Shown here: positions 11,101 to 22,649 of the stretch, in pieces
Layout of the letters: every line of letters begins with the position of its first letter
Position numbering within the stretch: position 1 is the first letter of the stretch
Assembly (NCBI GenBank): GCA_029204225.1
Contig: CM055098.1
Span: forward strand, 50,343,134 to 50,407,133
Direction: 5' to 3'
DNA: 64,000 bases
From: Diphasiastrum complanatum
Lineage: Eukaryota > Streptophyta > Lycopodiopsida > Lycopodiales > Lycopodiaceae
Made by a program: the position numbers and the translations under genes
Notes under the pieces: model-generated
Database searches by the model: none
What the model was told of the DNA's origin: nothing
What the model saw: the letters and a program-made list of their open reading frames with translations, nothing else

Positions 11101-14100
11101 GTGCAGGTCCAGCGCTGAAGGTCTTTGGCAGGAACCACAAGTTTGCAACTGTTTTGGGTCCTAAAACGGGAATTTTGGAGCAAAAAGTATACACCTCAGA
11201 CAGCGAGGGAAGGGGCCAAGACGATCAGAAGTTTGTTTCTTTTTCTTGGTACCTTGATCTCTGATTTTTCCGGACAGCAGATCTGAAAGCAGTGGAGGAA
11301 GAGCTGAAAGGGCTTTTCTTGATTCTCTCTGTGGAAGTACAGTTCTCAGAAAGAGCTAAGTTTTCTTTCCCTCCTTGTACAGTTGTAAATTAGTCTTTTA
11401 GACTTTTTTTCCTTCAGAAGTTAAGGTAGCTCTCTTTCAGTTCCGAAGATGACCACTCCTCAGGGACCTGATCAACCCCCGGAGAGAGGCTTCGACGAAC
11501 TTGAAACAGAAGCCTTGGCTTACAAAAAAGGGAAGGAACCCATGGAAGTGGAAGAACAGGAACAGTTCGCCGAAGAACTCGACGAACTGGTTACCAAGGA
11601 GCAGTTCCTCCAATTGGTAACAGAAGTGGATGAACTGAAGTTGGCATTAGCCAATTTCAAGTCCAGTGTGGACGACTCGTTCGCTGAACTCAAAAACTTG
11701 TTTTTGAGTTCCGCGAAAGGAAGCCTTCCCTCCACTTCTCAGTTATCCCCTTCTCCACTTCCATCAGTTTCGGGTGAGACTTTACGGTCTCACCCCAGTG
11801 TTTTTAAAGATTTAAAGCCTCCTACTTTTAATGGGGAAGAGAAGGATAGAAATGCAGATATTCTACAAACCTTCCTCAGCAAATGGAAGAACATTCATGC
11901 TCTTAAACAGACCCCTGACCATTTGCAAGCAATTGAGGCCAGTCTTTCTTTAGGGCCTATGGCCTATAAGTGGTGGTTAAATCTCCAGGAGACTGGGCAG
12001 ACTCCCCGGTCATGGAAAGCTTTTGAAGAAGCTTTCCTAAGAGAATTTCTACCAGAGAATGAACTTGATAGAGCCTGGGAAGCCTGGGAAAGAACAGTAA
12101 TGGACAAGTCCCTCATCCAATATATCTCGCAGTATCGAGAAGCAATTTTAAAGATTAAAAATATGGATGACTATCAAAAAATCAGGGGATTTGTCCGTGG
12201 CCTCAAAGATGAATATAAAGTAGAGGTCCAGAGAAACTCGCCTACTACCCTTGAGCAAGCTCTCAGATATGCTCAAATCTATGATGATTCAGTGGGTAGG
12301 AAGAGAGCGAGACAGCAACCACTTTCTGAGCAGCTTCCTCAGAAAGACTTTCAATTTAAAAAGAAATTTTTAAAAAGAAAGAAAGAAGATAAATTTAAAG
12401 GTGAAGCTCCTCAGAAACGCCCTTCACTCATACAGCCCTTAAAACCAGATGATTTTGAGAAAGCCAAACAAGAATGTTTGTGCTTTGTGTGTATGGGCAA
12501 GGGACACACAGTCAGACAGTGTCCCAAGGGGCCTTTCACTAAAAAAGATAAAAAACAAGTTCATCTTGTTCAGACTGTATGTTTCCCCAGTGACTCGGCA
12601 GCTTCCGAGATCAAAGTGTATCATGAAGATCATGAACACTGTTGCCAGCTGACCTCTGCAATGCTAGCGAGACCCTTCAGCTTTGGGCCGCATGACCTAG
12701 TACGTATGCATGGGAAAGTTGGTAACCAATCAGTAAGAGTCATGGTTGATGATGGGGCAACCCATAATTTCATCAACCACACCCTGGTTAAAAAGCTTAA
12801 ACTACCAGAAGTACCTAGTCAGCATAGGTACATAGTTTCATTAGCTAAGGGTGAAGATAAAAAAATATGGGAAACTATGGTAAGTAAGTTAAATCTTGGT
12901 ATTCATGGGTACCAAGATCAAATAAACTTTCAGATAATGCACCTGGATCGAATAGACATTGTTCTCGGGAGAGATTGGCTCTACAGTTTAGGACCTTCCC
13001 TCCACAGAAACTATCAGGAGAACACCCTCAGCTTTCAGTATAAAGGCCGAGAGATCCAGTTGCATGGGGAGCATGATGTTCCCAACACCCCTATGGTCTG
13101 CAGTTCAGAGCTCTGTCAGCTAATCGGAGACGAAGACCATCAGGTATTCTTATGTGACTTTCAGTTTATTCCTGAAGTTTCTATTTCCAGTTCTATTCAG
13201 CAGAAAATCAATAAATTAGAAACTTTATTGTCTAAATTTAAAGATGTTTTTCCTGAAGATTTGCCACATGGTTTACCACCTAGCAGAGAGGTAGATCATG
13301 TAATAAACCTAGTACCAGGTACAGCACCTGTTTCTAAACCTCCGTATCGGGTCAGCCGAACAGAGGATGAAGAAATAACTAGGCAGTTAACAGACTATCT
13401 TGGGAAAGGCCAAATTCAGACCAGTAGTTCACCATGGGCCTCACCAGTCCTATTGGTGAAAAAGAAGGAGGGGTCTATGCGTCTTTGCGTAAATTACAGA
13501 GCCCTCAATAAAGTCACAATTAAGAATAAATACCCTATGCCTCGGGCAGACGAGTTGTTTGATCAACTCGACGGGGCTAAGTTTTTCAGCAAAATAGACC
13601 TCAGAACAGGATATCATCAAGTCCGTATAAAATCGGAAGATGTCTCGAAAACAGCTTTTAGGACTCGTCACGGTCATTATGAGTTTAAGGTGATGCCATT
13701 TGGGCTCACAAATGCTCCAGCTACCTTTATGACCTTGATGAACAGTGTCCTCAGACCATACTTGGGTAAGTTTGTAGTCGTATTTTTAGATGACATCCTC
13801 GTCTACAGCAAAACGAGGAAGGAGCATCTAAAACACCTCAGAAAGGTGTTTCGACTGCTCAGAAAGCATAAGCTTTATGCTAAACAATCCAAGTGTGAAT
13901 TCTTCGTTGAAGAAGTAGCATATTTGGGTCACATTATCTCTTCAGATGGGATTAAGATGGACCCAAATAAGGTTAAAGCCATACTCAGTTGGCTGAGACC
14001 TCAGAATATTTTGGAACTTCAAATCTTTCTTGGTCTGGCGGGATATTACAGACGATTTGTCAAGGAATATGCTCAGATAGCAGTCCCTATGACAAATCTC

Positions 14101-17100
14101 CTTAAGGGGAAGGGAAAGGAGTTCATTTGGGAGTCCGCACAACAGGAGAGCTTTGATGCTCTCAAAACAGCCTTAGCTACAGCACCAGTTTTAAAGGTCG
14201 TCGACCCCAATCAGCCATTTGTGGTCGAAACAGATGCTAGCGACTTTGCAGTAGGTGCTGTGCTAACTCAGGGTGGACGACCAGTTGCGTTCGAGAGTAA
14301 AAAACTCGAGCCAGCACAGACTAGGTATAGTGCCTATGAAAAGGAACTCTTTTCTATAGTCCATGCCCTTAAGACTTGGAGGCATTATTTGTATGGTGCC
14401 AACTTTGAGGTCCTGACAGACCATGAGAGTCTCAGATACCTTTGCAATCAACCTGAGCTTAGAGGTCGGAAAGCTCGTTGGGCAGAGTTGATGCAAGAGT
14501 TTGACATGTCTATCAGATATAGGCGTGGAAAATTCAATACAGTAGCAGATGCCCTTAGCAGAATGCCTATGATAAACGAGCTGAGTTTTACTCAGATTCG
14601 TAATGAGTTACTCGAGTCCTTGAGAGGGAAATGCCAGCATGATGCATTCTTCTCTATTATCTGGAACTCAGTCCAGAACAGACAGTTACAGACTTCAGAA
14701 CCAGTTCCCGGGGCTGGTGCCAGTTCATCCAAGAATACGGCAGCTTCCGTTGAGGATGATGATGAGTCCGAGTATACGTCATCAGATAACGTTGAGGATT
14801 CTGAGCCTGTATTACCCAAGCAAACCCCAGTGGTTGAGGGTCAGTTGACTCAAGGATTCAAATGGAAACAGTATTCCATTCAGGATGAGTACTTGCTCTA
14901 TAGAGATAGAGTATGTGTCCCCAATTCAGAGGATTATAGGCAGCAGGTCCTATATGAATGTCATGACAATCCTAGCGCGGGACACCCAGGCATACAGAAG
15001 ACCTATGGGCTTCTTCGTAGGCAATTTTTCTGGCCCAGTATGAAAAGGGACGTCCACCAGTATGTAACCAGTTGCCAGAAATGTCAAGTAAATAAAGCAG
15101 AGCGTTTAAAGGCAGGAGGGTTGTTGCATCCCTTAGAAATACCAGCTGGTAAATGGGAGAGTATCTCCATGGATTTTATAGTAGGCCTGCCTAAAACCCA
15201 AAAGGGTAATGACGCTATATGGGTCACAGTTGACCGTCTGACCAAAATGGCTCATTTTATTCCGACCAAAACAACCGTTAGAGCTCCAGAGTTAGCGAGG
15301 TTGTTTGTAGACGGGCTATTTAAATTGTACGGTCTACCTTCCGGCATAGTCAGCGACCGGGACAGTAAGTTTACTGGAAATTTTTGGAAGGCAGTATTCC
15401 ATCATCTCCATACTAAACTTAATATGAGTACCACCGACCATCCACAGACGGACGGTCAAACAGAAAGGGTAAATCAAGTGCTGGAGGATATGCTTCGTGC
15501 ATACGTCAGCAAGAGGCAGACTAATTGGGAGGAGTATCTCTCGATATTAGAGTTTGCTTACAACAGTACCAAACATTCAGCTACGGGATACAGCCCATTT
15601 ATGCTGATGTACGGTTTTCAGCCACGCTCACCCACAGCTGTAGGGTTTAAACAAGAAAAAGTTGAAGCAGCCAGAAACTTTTTAGAAGACCTAAACCAGA
15701 TGATAGAACATGCTAAGCGTAGCATTAGACAATCCCAGGATCGAGCCAGGCATTATGCAGATCCACACAGACGGGATGTGCAGTTCTCCACTGGTGAGAG
15801 AGTCTACTTGAGAGTCCCAGTTGACTCTAAAACCCTCAAATCAGGAGTGTGTGCTAAGTTGTCTCCAAGGTATTGTGGTCCCTTTACCATCAGTAGGAGA
15901 CTAAGCGAGGTCACCTATGAACTAGAACTCCCACACAGCAGTAAGGTTTTTCCAGTTTTTCATGTAAGTCAGTTACGAAAAGCCTTAACCAGATCAGATA
16001 ATCTGGTAGGGGACAGTGTTCTAGTTCTCCCATTGGATCCTCAACAACCTCCACATGAACCAGAGGAGATTTAAGGACTTTATTGCAAGAATTCAATCCT
16101 TGAAATGCATCTCTCTATTAAAGTAAAAAATAGCATGAAATTCATCTCCCTGTCTTTTTTTTGCATGCATGCCCATATGCTTTAGATGCACCTTTATATG
16201 CATCTCTATTTTTCTTGCCTGCATCCCTACGCTCAACCTACATGAGAAACCAATATCATCATCAACAACAATAGTCAAATAAAGATGATCTATTTGCATT
16301 CACAAATCCAGATCACAAGCCTTGGCGAGGACCTTAAGGCTTTCTTATTCCTGAGTTCGCCATCTGAACTTACTTTCTTTTTAGTGAATTCATGCAAAGG
16401 GACAATCGTATAAGAAAAATGATGAATTAACCTACTGTTATACAAACTTAAACCAATAAAAGATTTCACTTCATGCACATCCTCGGGATTGGGCCATTTT
16501 ATAAATTTCTTTGATCTCAAAACAATAGCTAGATGCTCCCTATGCTCTTCTTCATTGTTGCTGTGAACCAAAATGTCACCAAAGAGGTGCCTGTGAAATG
16601 CCCGTAGTCTCTAAATACTTGTTTGATTATTGAATTCTATTCAAGAAAGCACCTTGCTTCTCTGAACAAATATTAGAAGGCTCACCTCTCTGACGCTTAA
16701 TGGATTCAAATGGAAGTATTCTTTTCAGATACTGCCCTAACAAAAGCTCTATATGAATTTGTCTTGTTTTGAGAAAAATTCTAGGATGCTGGACATTGAA
16801 TTACTCTAGGAAGGGACTAAAATTCGTTAGAAAGACCACTTGACCTTCATTGTTGTGATCAATATGCATGAGAGGAAATCTTCTTTTTGCGATGGGGAGA
16901 GAAAGATGAGATAATTTTCTTATACAAAAATCTCAATTGTGAGGATAGATAAAGATAAAGATTTTTCTTCAGAGGGATTCTATTTGTGAGAGACAGGAAA
17001 AAGGTCATATTTTTTGCTTAAGGCAAGAAATCTAGTGCCTCATTTGTAACTCGTACTGAGACTTAGAAGGTTGTTAGCTCATCAGTTGTGCATATACCAT

Positions 17101-19150
17101 TGAATTTGACTGCTGTTTTGTTTCTTGCCATGAAGATTATGCAGCAGAGACTGCCACACATAAAGCAATAGAGGTTTCTCGCCGTGCGATACAGGTATAG
17201 AACGCATCCTTATTAGTCCGCATTTCACATTTCTCAAGTACTTCGCTTTATTAGTTAATGACATGGGGTTGTGACGTATATTATCTTAACTTTCAACTAC
17301 CTGGCAACAAACATTGCTGCATCTTCCTTCTCCTTTGCTTGCTTTCTCCCCACAGTTTTTTTTCATTTATTTCTCTTCACCATTTATCAAAGAAACTATA
17401 GACTAGTCAGACGGGTTCAAGACTCATCGTCATAAACCTGTCGTCTTGGTTTCTCCAAGCTCAGACGAGGCTTATTAGATTTGGGTGGTGCAATGATGAA
17501 AGCATGTTTGACAAGGGTGAATACACATTCGTCAATTGAGCAACACCTTACACTCATGACATGGCAAGAAACTGCTTACACGTCCAGTTTGATTTTTTCA
17601 GAATATATGTCATTGAGAAGGCAGATAGTTTGGCACACTGATCCTGGTAATTCTTGAGAGTTTGGGGGATGGCTTGTCAAACATGAGGATAAGATCTCAC
17701 TCTCTGTTGTAAGTGCATGTTGACCGCATCATAATTATGGTATAGATGCTTGAAGCTACTTGCTGATCTTGAGTTGAGGTAGTAGGATAAGCTTGAGCTG
17801 TTTAATATGCTGTTTGTGATTTGAGTTGTAGTGAGGGACCGTGGGTGGAGTTTTGTATGCGATGTAGCGTTGGCCCCTTCAAACCCACCTCCCTTTGAAA
17901 CTGATTCACTTCTAGCCCACCCTCCAGATGCTCATTCAGGCATTGCATTTCTTTGGTGTCTTGTAGTGATCACCCCTTTTCTGGACCATTATTGGGTTGC
18001 TAGGTTTATACCCAGGTCCTAATGTGCAAAATACTTTTTCCATTTACATCTCAACCTTAGTTGCCCGTTCCGGAACGGAACGCGTTCTGGAACGCGTTCC
18101 GTTCCGGAACGATGCTCTCTAAAAAAAAATAAAAAAATACGTTTTTTTTACAAAGGATAAATCTCATATGAATAATTAAAATAATTAAAGTTATATGAAT
18201 ATTGTTCCGACCAGGAACGTTCCGGAACGTTCAGAACGAAACGTTCCGACCCATTTTGGTTGGAACGGGCTTCTAAGATGTCAACATTGCTTATTTCCTT
18301 GTTTTTTGTTTGACATGCTAATCTTATAGTAAGGTACAACAGATCCATCTCCATTTGTGAGCATTTATTCCAAGGTGATCCATTTCATGGAGGGGCCAGA
18401 TGCTATTAATGTATTGAAAAACCACTTTTCCTTATTGGAGATATTTTTTAGACATATGAGAGGCCATGTGTCTATGTCATAGTTGCACTAGTGAACTGCG
18501 AATTGCGGTTCGAATCGCGATTCGCAACTGCGATTTTTGGCTTTTGTTAGGGTTTTAAGACTCGTTTTTTATTATTTTTATTTTTTATTTTATTTCAATG
18601 GGCAATATGGGTTTCAGTGAAGCTCTTGATGAAAGCAGTGCATTTTTGCAGGTTGCCAGTAGTTTCAGGTACGTCCATTTCAGGATATCTATATAGCTGA
18701 AACAATTTGTCAAAACCCAGCTCAAAAGAAAAGATTTTTTTTTCTTGAACAGCGATTCTCTGCCGGGAATCAAGATTTGTGAATCATGATAGCCTGAGAA
18801 TCGCGATTCGCTGCAACTATGGTCTATGCTAATATTAAGAAGTCCTTTTAAAGCTTTTTGTGGAGACCATTTGCTGACATGCTCAAGCCAAGATGGCTGA
18901 GTTGAGCAAATCACTGGTTTTTAGTGAAAGACTATATCAATGAATATGTGTCAACATCCTTTCACCACACTTCATGTAACGGCCATAAATGCTTTACTGT
19001 GATGTACATCTTTTTAGTGATTGATATATTTCTATGATTGGTAGAAGCTTCGATCAGCTCCACGTTCACTAAGAGTGAAGCTGCTTTGGCACAGCCACTT
19101 TGCAGTCAGTAGTTCTGACTCAAGTGGGAGGAAAATCAATTTGCTTATTT

Positions 19151-19229
<79 letters not shown>

Positions 19230-21094
19230 GCTTATGCATACAGCATTTAGTCATTAATTTCTACTTCCAGCCAAGAAGCAGCTATATTCATTCTTCTGAC
19301 ATCTGAAGCAGGCTGAAGATGGAAGCAGAGCAGACTTGATCATAGGGGCTGATACTGTTGTTGAGCTAGATGTGAGATTGCCACCCACATGCTCACTGAC
19401 TTTTTGTGTGATGATTTTCGTCGGTATGTCTGTGGTTCATTTTGTCCAGCGAACATCCGTTGATATTGGGTCATAATTATGATCATCATTATTAAGTAGT
19501 GTTATTGGGTACTTGGTGTCTTACTATCTCAAACTTAGAAAACTTAACTTTTGATTGTATTCATTGCATAAGTATCGGGCATGAATTATCTGTTTGTAAT
19601 CTGATCTGAGGACTTTCTTATTTCTGTTATTTGTAAATGTGTGCAGGGAAAAATATTGGAGAAACCCTCTGATGAAGAAGAGGCTTTTCGAATGCTTTCT
19701 ACTCTTAGGGGTAAATGTTCACTTCACACCTCCCATTCTCACTTGGGCAGTCAGTCATGTGCTTTAGTAGACACAGTTAGGCAGTATCAGTTACACCAAG
19801 TTGTAATGTTGAGTTAACTGCTGAGCTCCTGAGTTGTCTTGTATGTGTATGTGAAACTGGCTCAGGTCGCCAACACAAGGTCTTCACTGGTGTTTCTCTC
19901 GTGTTCCCCTTCGCAGCAGGTGCTTTTCATCCTTATGGGTAACCAACTCTTTATTTATAGTTTGCAGTGCCTTAGTTCATATATTAATGTTTCTCAATTC
20001 ATTGGTTATGAAGTGAGAGCCATCAACACTTACCTACCAAGGCAATTTCAAGAGTCTCTAGCTGTTTTCTCAGCCATGAAAGGTTTTCATATTGCAATCT
20101 GTGTATTTTAATGCAATTCAAATGTGTGCCATACAGTTATTGTCTCTTTAATCAGTTACTAAGCTCATCTTAATGTGCTTATCAAAAGCATGTCATGAAG
20201 CTTGTGCTTTTGTCATGTCTTGTTCCATTCTGTTACTCTTAAGTAGCATTGTTGTCTCATATTAGGAAAAATGATGAGTTTTTGGTCTTTGTTTAAAGAG
20301 CCAAAAATTGGTCAGCTGCCGTTGGTGCACTCTTTCTGGGAGGAAACAAAGGTGAGTAGAAATCATCAACTTTTTGTGGTTTGTGCACCTTAATGCATGC
20401 AAAAAGCCAGATGTCGTGTGGATGGTCTAACTGAAGGCCATTTCTACATTTTTTGAGCAATTTGGTAACTGGCCGATCTCAGGTTGAATTTGCCAGTTTT
20501 GATGATGCAGTAATACGTGCTTATGTGGCAACTGGAGAGCCAATGGATAAGGCTGGTGCCTATGGGATCCAGGTGCAGAACAAGCCTATAATGAAGTCTA
20601 TGGATTTTGTTGCCTTTTTATGACTTGGTTGTTGTGCGCTATGTCCTTGAAATTTTTGCGTGTTGTTCAAAGCACAGGGTATTGGAGGCACATTGGTCAA
20701 GTCCATCACCGGTTGTTTTTTTAACGTGATGGGATTTCCCATCCATCGGTAGGTCATATGTCATATGCTTCCAGTGCTGGATCTAGTACAAGTTTTCAAA
20801 AAGTTCTAGTAATGTCGACCTCATGTAATTTGAATTAGAATCTGGAGAGAGGTAGTAGCATGGAAATGAAGTGTATAACCAATTAAAAAACAGTGACTCA
20901 GAACTCATGTTTGGCTTCACCAGTAATATACGAGAGTTTATAGAGTTCTGTCCCAGAATAGGTTTGAGCTTGTTCAGTTAACAATTCAAAGGTTCGGCTA
21001 ACTTCACTGATGCGATGGATTGCATGGTGTAACTTAATGCAGGTTTTCAGTAGAATTGGATAATCTTGTGAGGCTGGGAGCTCTTTCCCATTAA
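5124..21094 (+). CDS. Maf/ASMTL-N-like nucleoside triphosphate pyrophosphatase, 10 exons
   Basis: Exons: 5124-5213, 5475-5547, 17136-17194, 19309-19371, 19647-19710, 19866-19919, 20299-20351, 20483-20572, 20678-20748, 21043-21094. All introns are GT-AG, every phase closes, and the product is 222 residues. Seen: LASASPRR (about 16-23), FDENLDK (41-47), [10 protein letters not shown] (56-65), IGADTVV (86-92) with the catalytic-type Asp, ILEKP (98-102), HKVFTG (120-125), and the C-terminal block [19 protein letters not shown] (170-188). These are the Maf signatures; YAAETA..KA and the spacing resemble the Maf half of ASMTL. Family members hydrolyse dTTP/UTP and modified NTPs to NMP plus PPi, as a house-cleaning enzyme. 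ATG 5124 follows an in-frame stop at 5106; ATG 5145 is the alternative start. Exon 4 could begin at 19312. The gene looks intact; intron 2 is 11.6 kb. Confidence 0.94.
5548..8550. other. Unassigned AT-rich intronic stretch
   Basis: No coding family was recognised. It contains GTTCC-type palindromic bits near 5765 and 6615 that resemble the MITE candidate at 18.06 kb, and a run of C near 8366-8377. Otherwise I see nothing definable. Confidence 0.5.
8560..8870 (+). pseudogene. LINE (L1-type) endonuclease fragment
   Basis: The plus frame reads [11 protein letters not shown], then after one stop [16 protein letters not shown] and [20 protein letters not shown]. This matches the back half of L1-type apurinic endonucleases (GDFNART, then the SxxDY/VVDY-like end). 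It lies upstream of the ORF1 part, which is not the normal order. The 22-bp start ACTGGTGATTTTAA..GCCAGAA is repeated at about 9718. Confidence 0.72.
8947..9718 (+). pseudogene. LINE ORF1-like protein, coiled coil plus RRM-like domain, frameshifted
   Basis: A Pro/Ser-rich leader is followed by a clear heptad coiled coil at about 9180-9290 ([20 protein letters not shown]). A frame change near 9420 then leads to a basic stretch with NVRVRGIPD, typical of the L1 ORF1 RRM, and a second shift near 9595 to [20 protein letters not shown]. Domain order and motifs fit the RNA-binding ORF1 protein of an L1-clade element. It has at least two frameshifts, so it is not expressed as such. Confidence 0.6.
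9719..10425 (+). pseudogene. LINE endonuclease start fused to RT fragment
   Basis: Directly after ORF1 comes GDFNARTA, then the endonuclease is lost and the frame enters the RT N-terminus: [14 protein letters not shown], then [17 protein letters not shown] and [14 protein letters not shown], with several stops. The YADD block is missing because the gypsy 5' LTR region begins about 60 bp later. The second LINE piece at 33.4 kb is of the same group. Confidence 0.7.
10484..10739 (+). repeat. 5' LTR of the gypsy element (left edge uncertain)
   Basis: The LTR ends ...GGATCTATTACA one base before the primer site. The left edge is set at TGTGAGTAGTG because LINE RT ends shortly before, but this cannot be proved without the second LTR, and none was found. 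It is GC-richer than its surroundings. No convincing TATA box was seen. Confidence 0.5.
10741..10753 (+). other. Primer-binding site of the gypsy element
   Basis: TGGTATCAGAGCC, complementary to the 3' end of plant initiator Met tRNA. It lies about 700 bp before the gag start, the usual place. Confidence 0.88.
11449..16074 (+). CDS. Ty3/gypsy gag-pol polyprotein, open frame of 1541 codons
   Basis: A single open frame beginning AAGATGACC. Gag carries the capsid-like stretch at about 115-285. The CCHC knuckle [14 protein letters not shown] is at about 344. The protease motif VDDGATHNF at about 432 has Asp where most relatives have Ser/Thr after the catalytic Asp. RT has FLDDIL at about 780, RNase H has ETDAS at about 927, and the integrase HHCC zinc region is at about 1170-1215 (CQKCQ). 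The D-D-E core is [15 protein letters not shown] and [10 protein letters not shown], followed by a GPF module at about 1477 and FPVFHVSQL. Chromovirus-like, but it stops at EPEEI just where a chromodomain would begin. The 3' LTR is missing, so it is 3'-truncated. Lack of stops in 4.6 kb points to recent insertion. It lies inside Maf intron 2, same strand. Confidence 0.95.
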   Translation: MTTPQGPDQPPERGFDELETEALAYKKGKEPMEVEEQEQFAEELDELVTKEQFLQLVTEVDELKLALANFKSSVDDSFAELKNLFLSSAKGSLPSTSQLSPSPLPSVSGETLRSHPSVFKDLKPPTFNGEEKDRNADILQTFLSKWKNIHALKQTPDHLQAIEASLSLGPMAYKWWLNLQETGQTPRSWKAFEEAFLREFLPENELDRAWEAWERTVMDKSLIQYISQYREAILKIKNMDDYQKIRGFVRGLKDEYKVEVQRNSPTTLEQALRYAQIYDDSVGRKRARQQPLSEQLPQKDFQFKKKFLKRKKEDKFKGEAPQKRPSLIQPLKPDDFEKAKQECLCFVCMGKGHTVRQCPKGPFTKKDKKQVHLVQTVCFPSDSAASEIKVYHEDHEHCCQLTSAMLARPFSFGPHDLVRMHGKVGNQSVRVMVDDGATHNFINHTLVKKLKLPEVPSQHRYIVSLAKGEDKKIWETMVSKLNLGIHGYQDQINFQIMHLDRIDIVLGRDWLYSLGPSLHRNYQENTLSFQYKGREIQLHGEHDVPNTPMVCSSELCQLIGDEDHQVFLCDFQFIPEVSISSSIQQKINKLETLLSKFKDVFPEDLPHGLPPSREVDHVINLVPGTAPVSKPPYRVSRTEDEEITRQLTDYLGKGQIQTSSSPWASPVLLVKKKEGSMRLCVNYRALNKVTIKNKYPMPRADELFDQLDGAKFFSKIDLRTGYHQVRIKSEDVSKTAFRTRHGHYEFKVMPFGLTNAPATFMTLMNSVLRPYLGKFVVVFLDDILVYSKTRKEHLKHLRKVFRLLRKHKLYAKQSKCEFFVEEVAYLGHIISSDGIKMDPNKVKAILSWLRPQNILELQIFLGLAGYYRRFVKEYAQIAVPMTNLLKGKGKEFIWESAQQESFDALKTALATAPVLKVVDPNQPFVVETDASDFAVGAVLTQGGRPVAFESKKLEPAQTRYSAYEKELFSIVHALKTWRHYLYGANFEVLTDHESLRYLCNQPELRGRKARWAELMQEFDMSIRYRRGKFNTVADALSRMPMINELSFTQIRNELLESLRGKCQHDAFFSIIWNSVQNRQLQTSEPVPGAGASSSKNTAASVEDDDESEYTSSDNVEDSEPVLPKQTPVVEGQLTQGFKWKQYSIQDEYLLYRDRVCVPNSEDYRQQVLYECHDNPSAGHPGIQKTYGLLRRQFFWPSMKRDVHQYVTSCQKCQVNKAERLKAGGLLHPLEIPAGKWESISMDFIVGLPKTQKGNDAIWVTVDRLTKMAHFIPTKTTVRAPELARLFVDGLFKLYGLPSGIVSDRDSKFTGNFWKAVFHHLHTKLNMSTTDHPQTDGQTERVNQVLEDMLRAYVSKRQTNWEEYLSILEFAYNSTKHSATGYSPFMLMYGFQPRSPTAVGFKQEKVEAARNFLEDLNQMIEHAKRSIRQSQDRARHYADPHRRDVQFSTGERVYLRVPVDSKTLKSGVCAKLSPRYCGPFTISRRLSEVTYELELPHSSKVFPVFHVSQLRKALTRSDNLVGDSVLVLPLDPQQPPHEPEEI
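16075..16289. other. Short unassigned stretch after the gypsy frame
   Basis: AT-rich, with repeated ATGCAT-type words. I see no polypurine tract or LTR matching 10484-10739, which supports loss of the element's 3' end. Confidence 0.5.
16290..16600 (-). pseudogene. Ty3/gypsy RT scrap, minus strand
   Basis: The minus frame reads [22 protein letters not shown], directly joined to [31 protein letters not shown] and PLHEFTKKK. These are the end of the RT palm and the connection to RNase H. About 30 residues that normally lie between the two blocks are missing, so it is an internally deleted fragment. It is unrelated in strand and sequence to the intact gypsy frame just before it. Confidence 0.8.
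18056..18280. mobile_element. Candidate MITE with GTTCCGGAAC-rich ends
   Basis: The left end CTTAGTTGCCCGTTCC pairs with the right end GGAACGGGCTTCTAAG (inverted, a few mismatches), with a poly-A/T-rich middle. Both ends contain many GTTCC/GGAAC words able to fold back. Similar words occur near 5765, 6615 and 44.17 kb, suggesting a repeated family. No protein is encoded and the target duplication is not clear. Confidence 0.45.
18477..18826. mobile_element. Candidate MITE with CATAGTTGCA ends and GAATCGCGATTC palindromes
   Basis: The left CATAGTTGCA and the right TGCAACTATG are perfect inverted repeats. GAATCGCGATTCGC occurs next to each end. The middle is AT-rich and non-coding. It resembles the GAATCGG-rich insert at 38.2 kb in style. 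Confidence 0.45.
19150..19224. repeat. (TG)n(GA)n microsatellite
   Basis: About 24 bp of TG followed by about 50 bp of AG. It lies in Maf intron 3, close to the exon 4 acceptor. Confidence 0.95.
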
Positions 21095-22640
21095 AATGTG
21101 TTCATTGATGGGATTCATGCAAGGAAACGTAGGTGGCGGTTCTGGAATTTAAAAAACAGACGTGCATTTTCTCAGTTTGCACCTGGTGGATCATTCAACA
21201 TGGTGTAGCCTGCCTTGGAGTAGTCTTAGAATAGTTAAAAAACATTCATTTGAGAAATTGGCAACTTGCAAAAACATAGCTGGTCATTTATAAATGGTAT
21301 AGATCGGTGACGAGCGAATGTTCACAGTTTACATGGCAGTTACTTGGTTTAGAACAATCAATGCCTTCATCTATGGCTTTTTCCAGAATGGTGTTATTGT
21401 GGCAAGTCTATCAAAAGAATGACGACACGTGGATATGGACGATATATTCACAACACAAACAGAAACAGGAATGACATGCTAAGTATAGTTGATGCAAGGA
21501 CTAGTTTTCATGTAAGGGGTGAAAATTGACTCAGAACAAAAAGTGACACTATGTAACGAAAGTGTAAGCTTATCTCTGGCTTGGAGACTTATATAGATGA
21601 TTCGATCTCTTCGAATTTCCTAATGTTGTGAAAACATGTGATGGTAGCAAGAACTGAGATCTTAAAATATATAATAGCAACCTACTTGATGCTGATGAAG
21701 CAAGCATTCATTAACTATGTTGATATGATTCTGGAATCATTTTTCTATATTCCATATATTCCATATAGAAACATTTATTTCTTTAAATATTTACATTTAT
21801 GAAAAAGCGTCTTCCAGAGATTCTTTAACTGGTCAAAAGCTAGTGAATAGTGTCTTGTGCATGCTACATTTGGTACAAGAAATTGAATACCTTCAATGTT
21901 GGCTCTAGGGAGCATCTCAAACTATTGAAGCTTGATTGCTTCTCATTAACTTGAGGTTTGACAAATTTGAGTCTATTAAAACCAAGAAAATATGAGTTGT
22001 GCCTCATTATGTCTTTTATTATGTATCAGTCTACCAATCCATATAAACAATGCAAGTGCTATTCAAATATCATCATACAAATAGGCGGAAAGAAAATGCA
22101 ATCAATTCTCAGGTGGATTGTGGTATCCAACTCGAAAAATGTATTATGGCATGGAGATGAACTTCAAAGTTATGATTTTGGACTTGGTGCTCTATGAAAA
22201 AGGAAACCAATGTATTTTATAAATTTAAAATCGCTGCCATGAATCATCCAATAGCTTTGATTGTGGAAGGCAAATAACAAACAACAATAGAAATGTTTAG
22301 GAAAAATCTATGCTAAGAGAAGTAAGAGCCTAGAGAAAAAAGAGCAATAGCAAGTGTACAAAAATATGATTCCGTTCCTTTGGTGATTGCAAATACATAG
22401 AGATGAAAAAGACAAAAATTACTAGGATCTTCTTGGTCTAGCTTAACCACACAACCCCTTCAACTCTAGGCCACAACTTTCTCAAGATCTCTTAGGTGAA
22501 CATTGTACTCTTTCACAACTAATCACTACAAAAAGCAAGAGTTGCATACTTTTTGGTGTATAACTACTGTCGTATATCCCAATACACTACTAGTAGGTGT
22601 ACACAACAGTATCAATATAATGAACAAATAAACAAATGTA
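21095..22640. other. Stretch downstream of Maf without recognised genes
   Basis: AT-rich. The Maf 3' UTR and polyadenylation site must lie in its first part. No family was recognised in its short open frames. Confidence 0.5.
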
Positions 22641-22649
22641 GACCTATGC

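Larger units (their letters stand above)
5548..17135 (+). other. Maf intron 2, 11.6 kb, filled with transposons
   Basis: The donor is GTATGTGG at 5548 and the acceptor is TGCCATGAAG ending at 17135. Exon 2 leaves one base (G) and exon 3 supplies AT, making an Asp codon, so the splice is consistent. Contents in order: about 3 kb of AT-rich unassigned DNA (5548-8550), a LINE remnant (8560-10420), a 5' LTR with gypsy gag-pol (10484-16074), and a gypsy RT scrap on the minus strand (16290-16600). All other introns of the gene are 0.1-0.4 kb, except intron 3 at 2.1 kb. Confidence 0.88.
17195..19308 (+). other. Maf intron 3 with two MITE-like inserts and a microsatellite
   Basis: A 2.1-kb GT-AG intron. 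It contains palindrome-rich inserts at 18056-18280 and 18477-18826 and a (TG)n(GA)n tract ending about 85 bp before exon 4. No coding family is seen inside. Confidence 0.75.

Noticed and set aside
19075-19306. Plus-strand open frames of 60-68 codons
   Set aside because: They are produced by the (TG)n(GA)n tract, giving CVCV and ERER repeats only.
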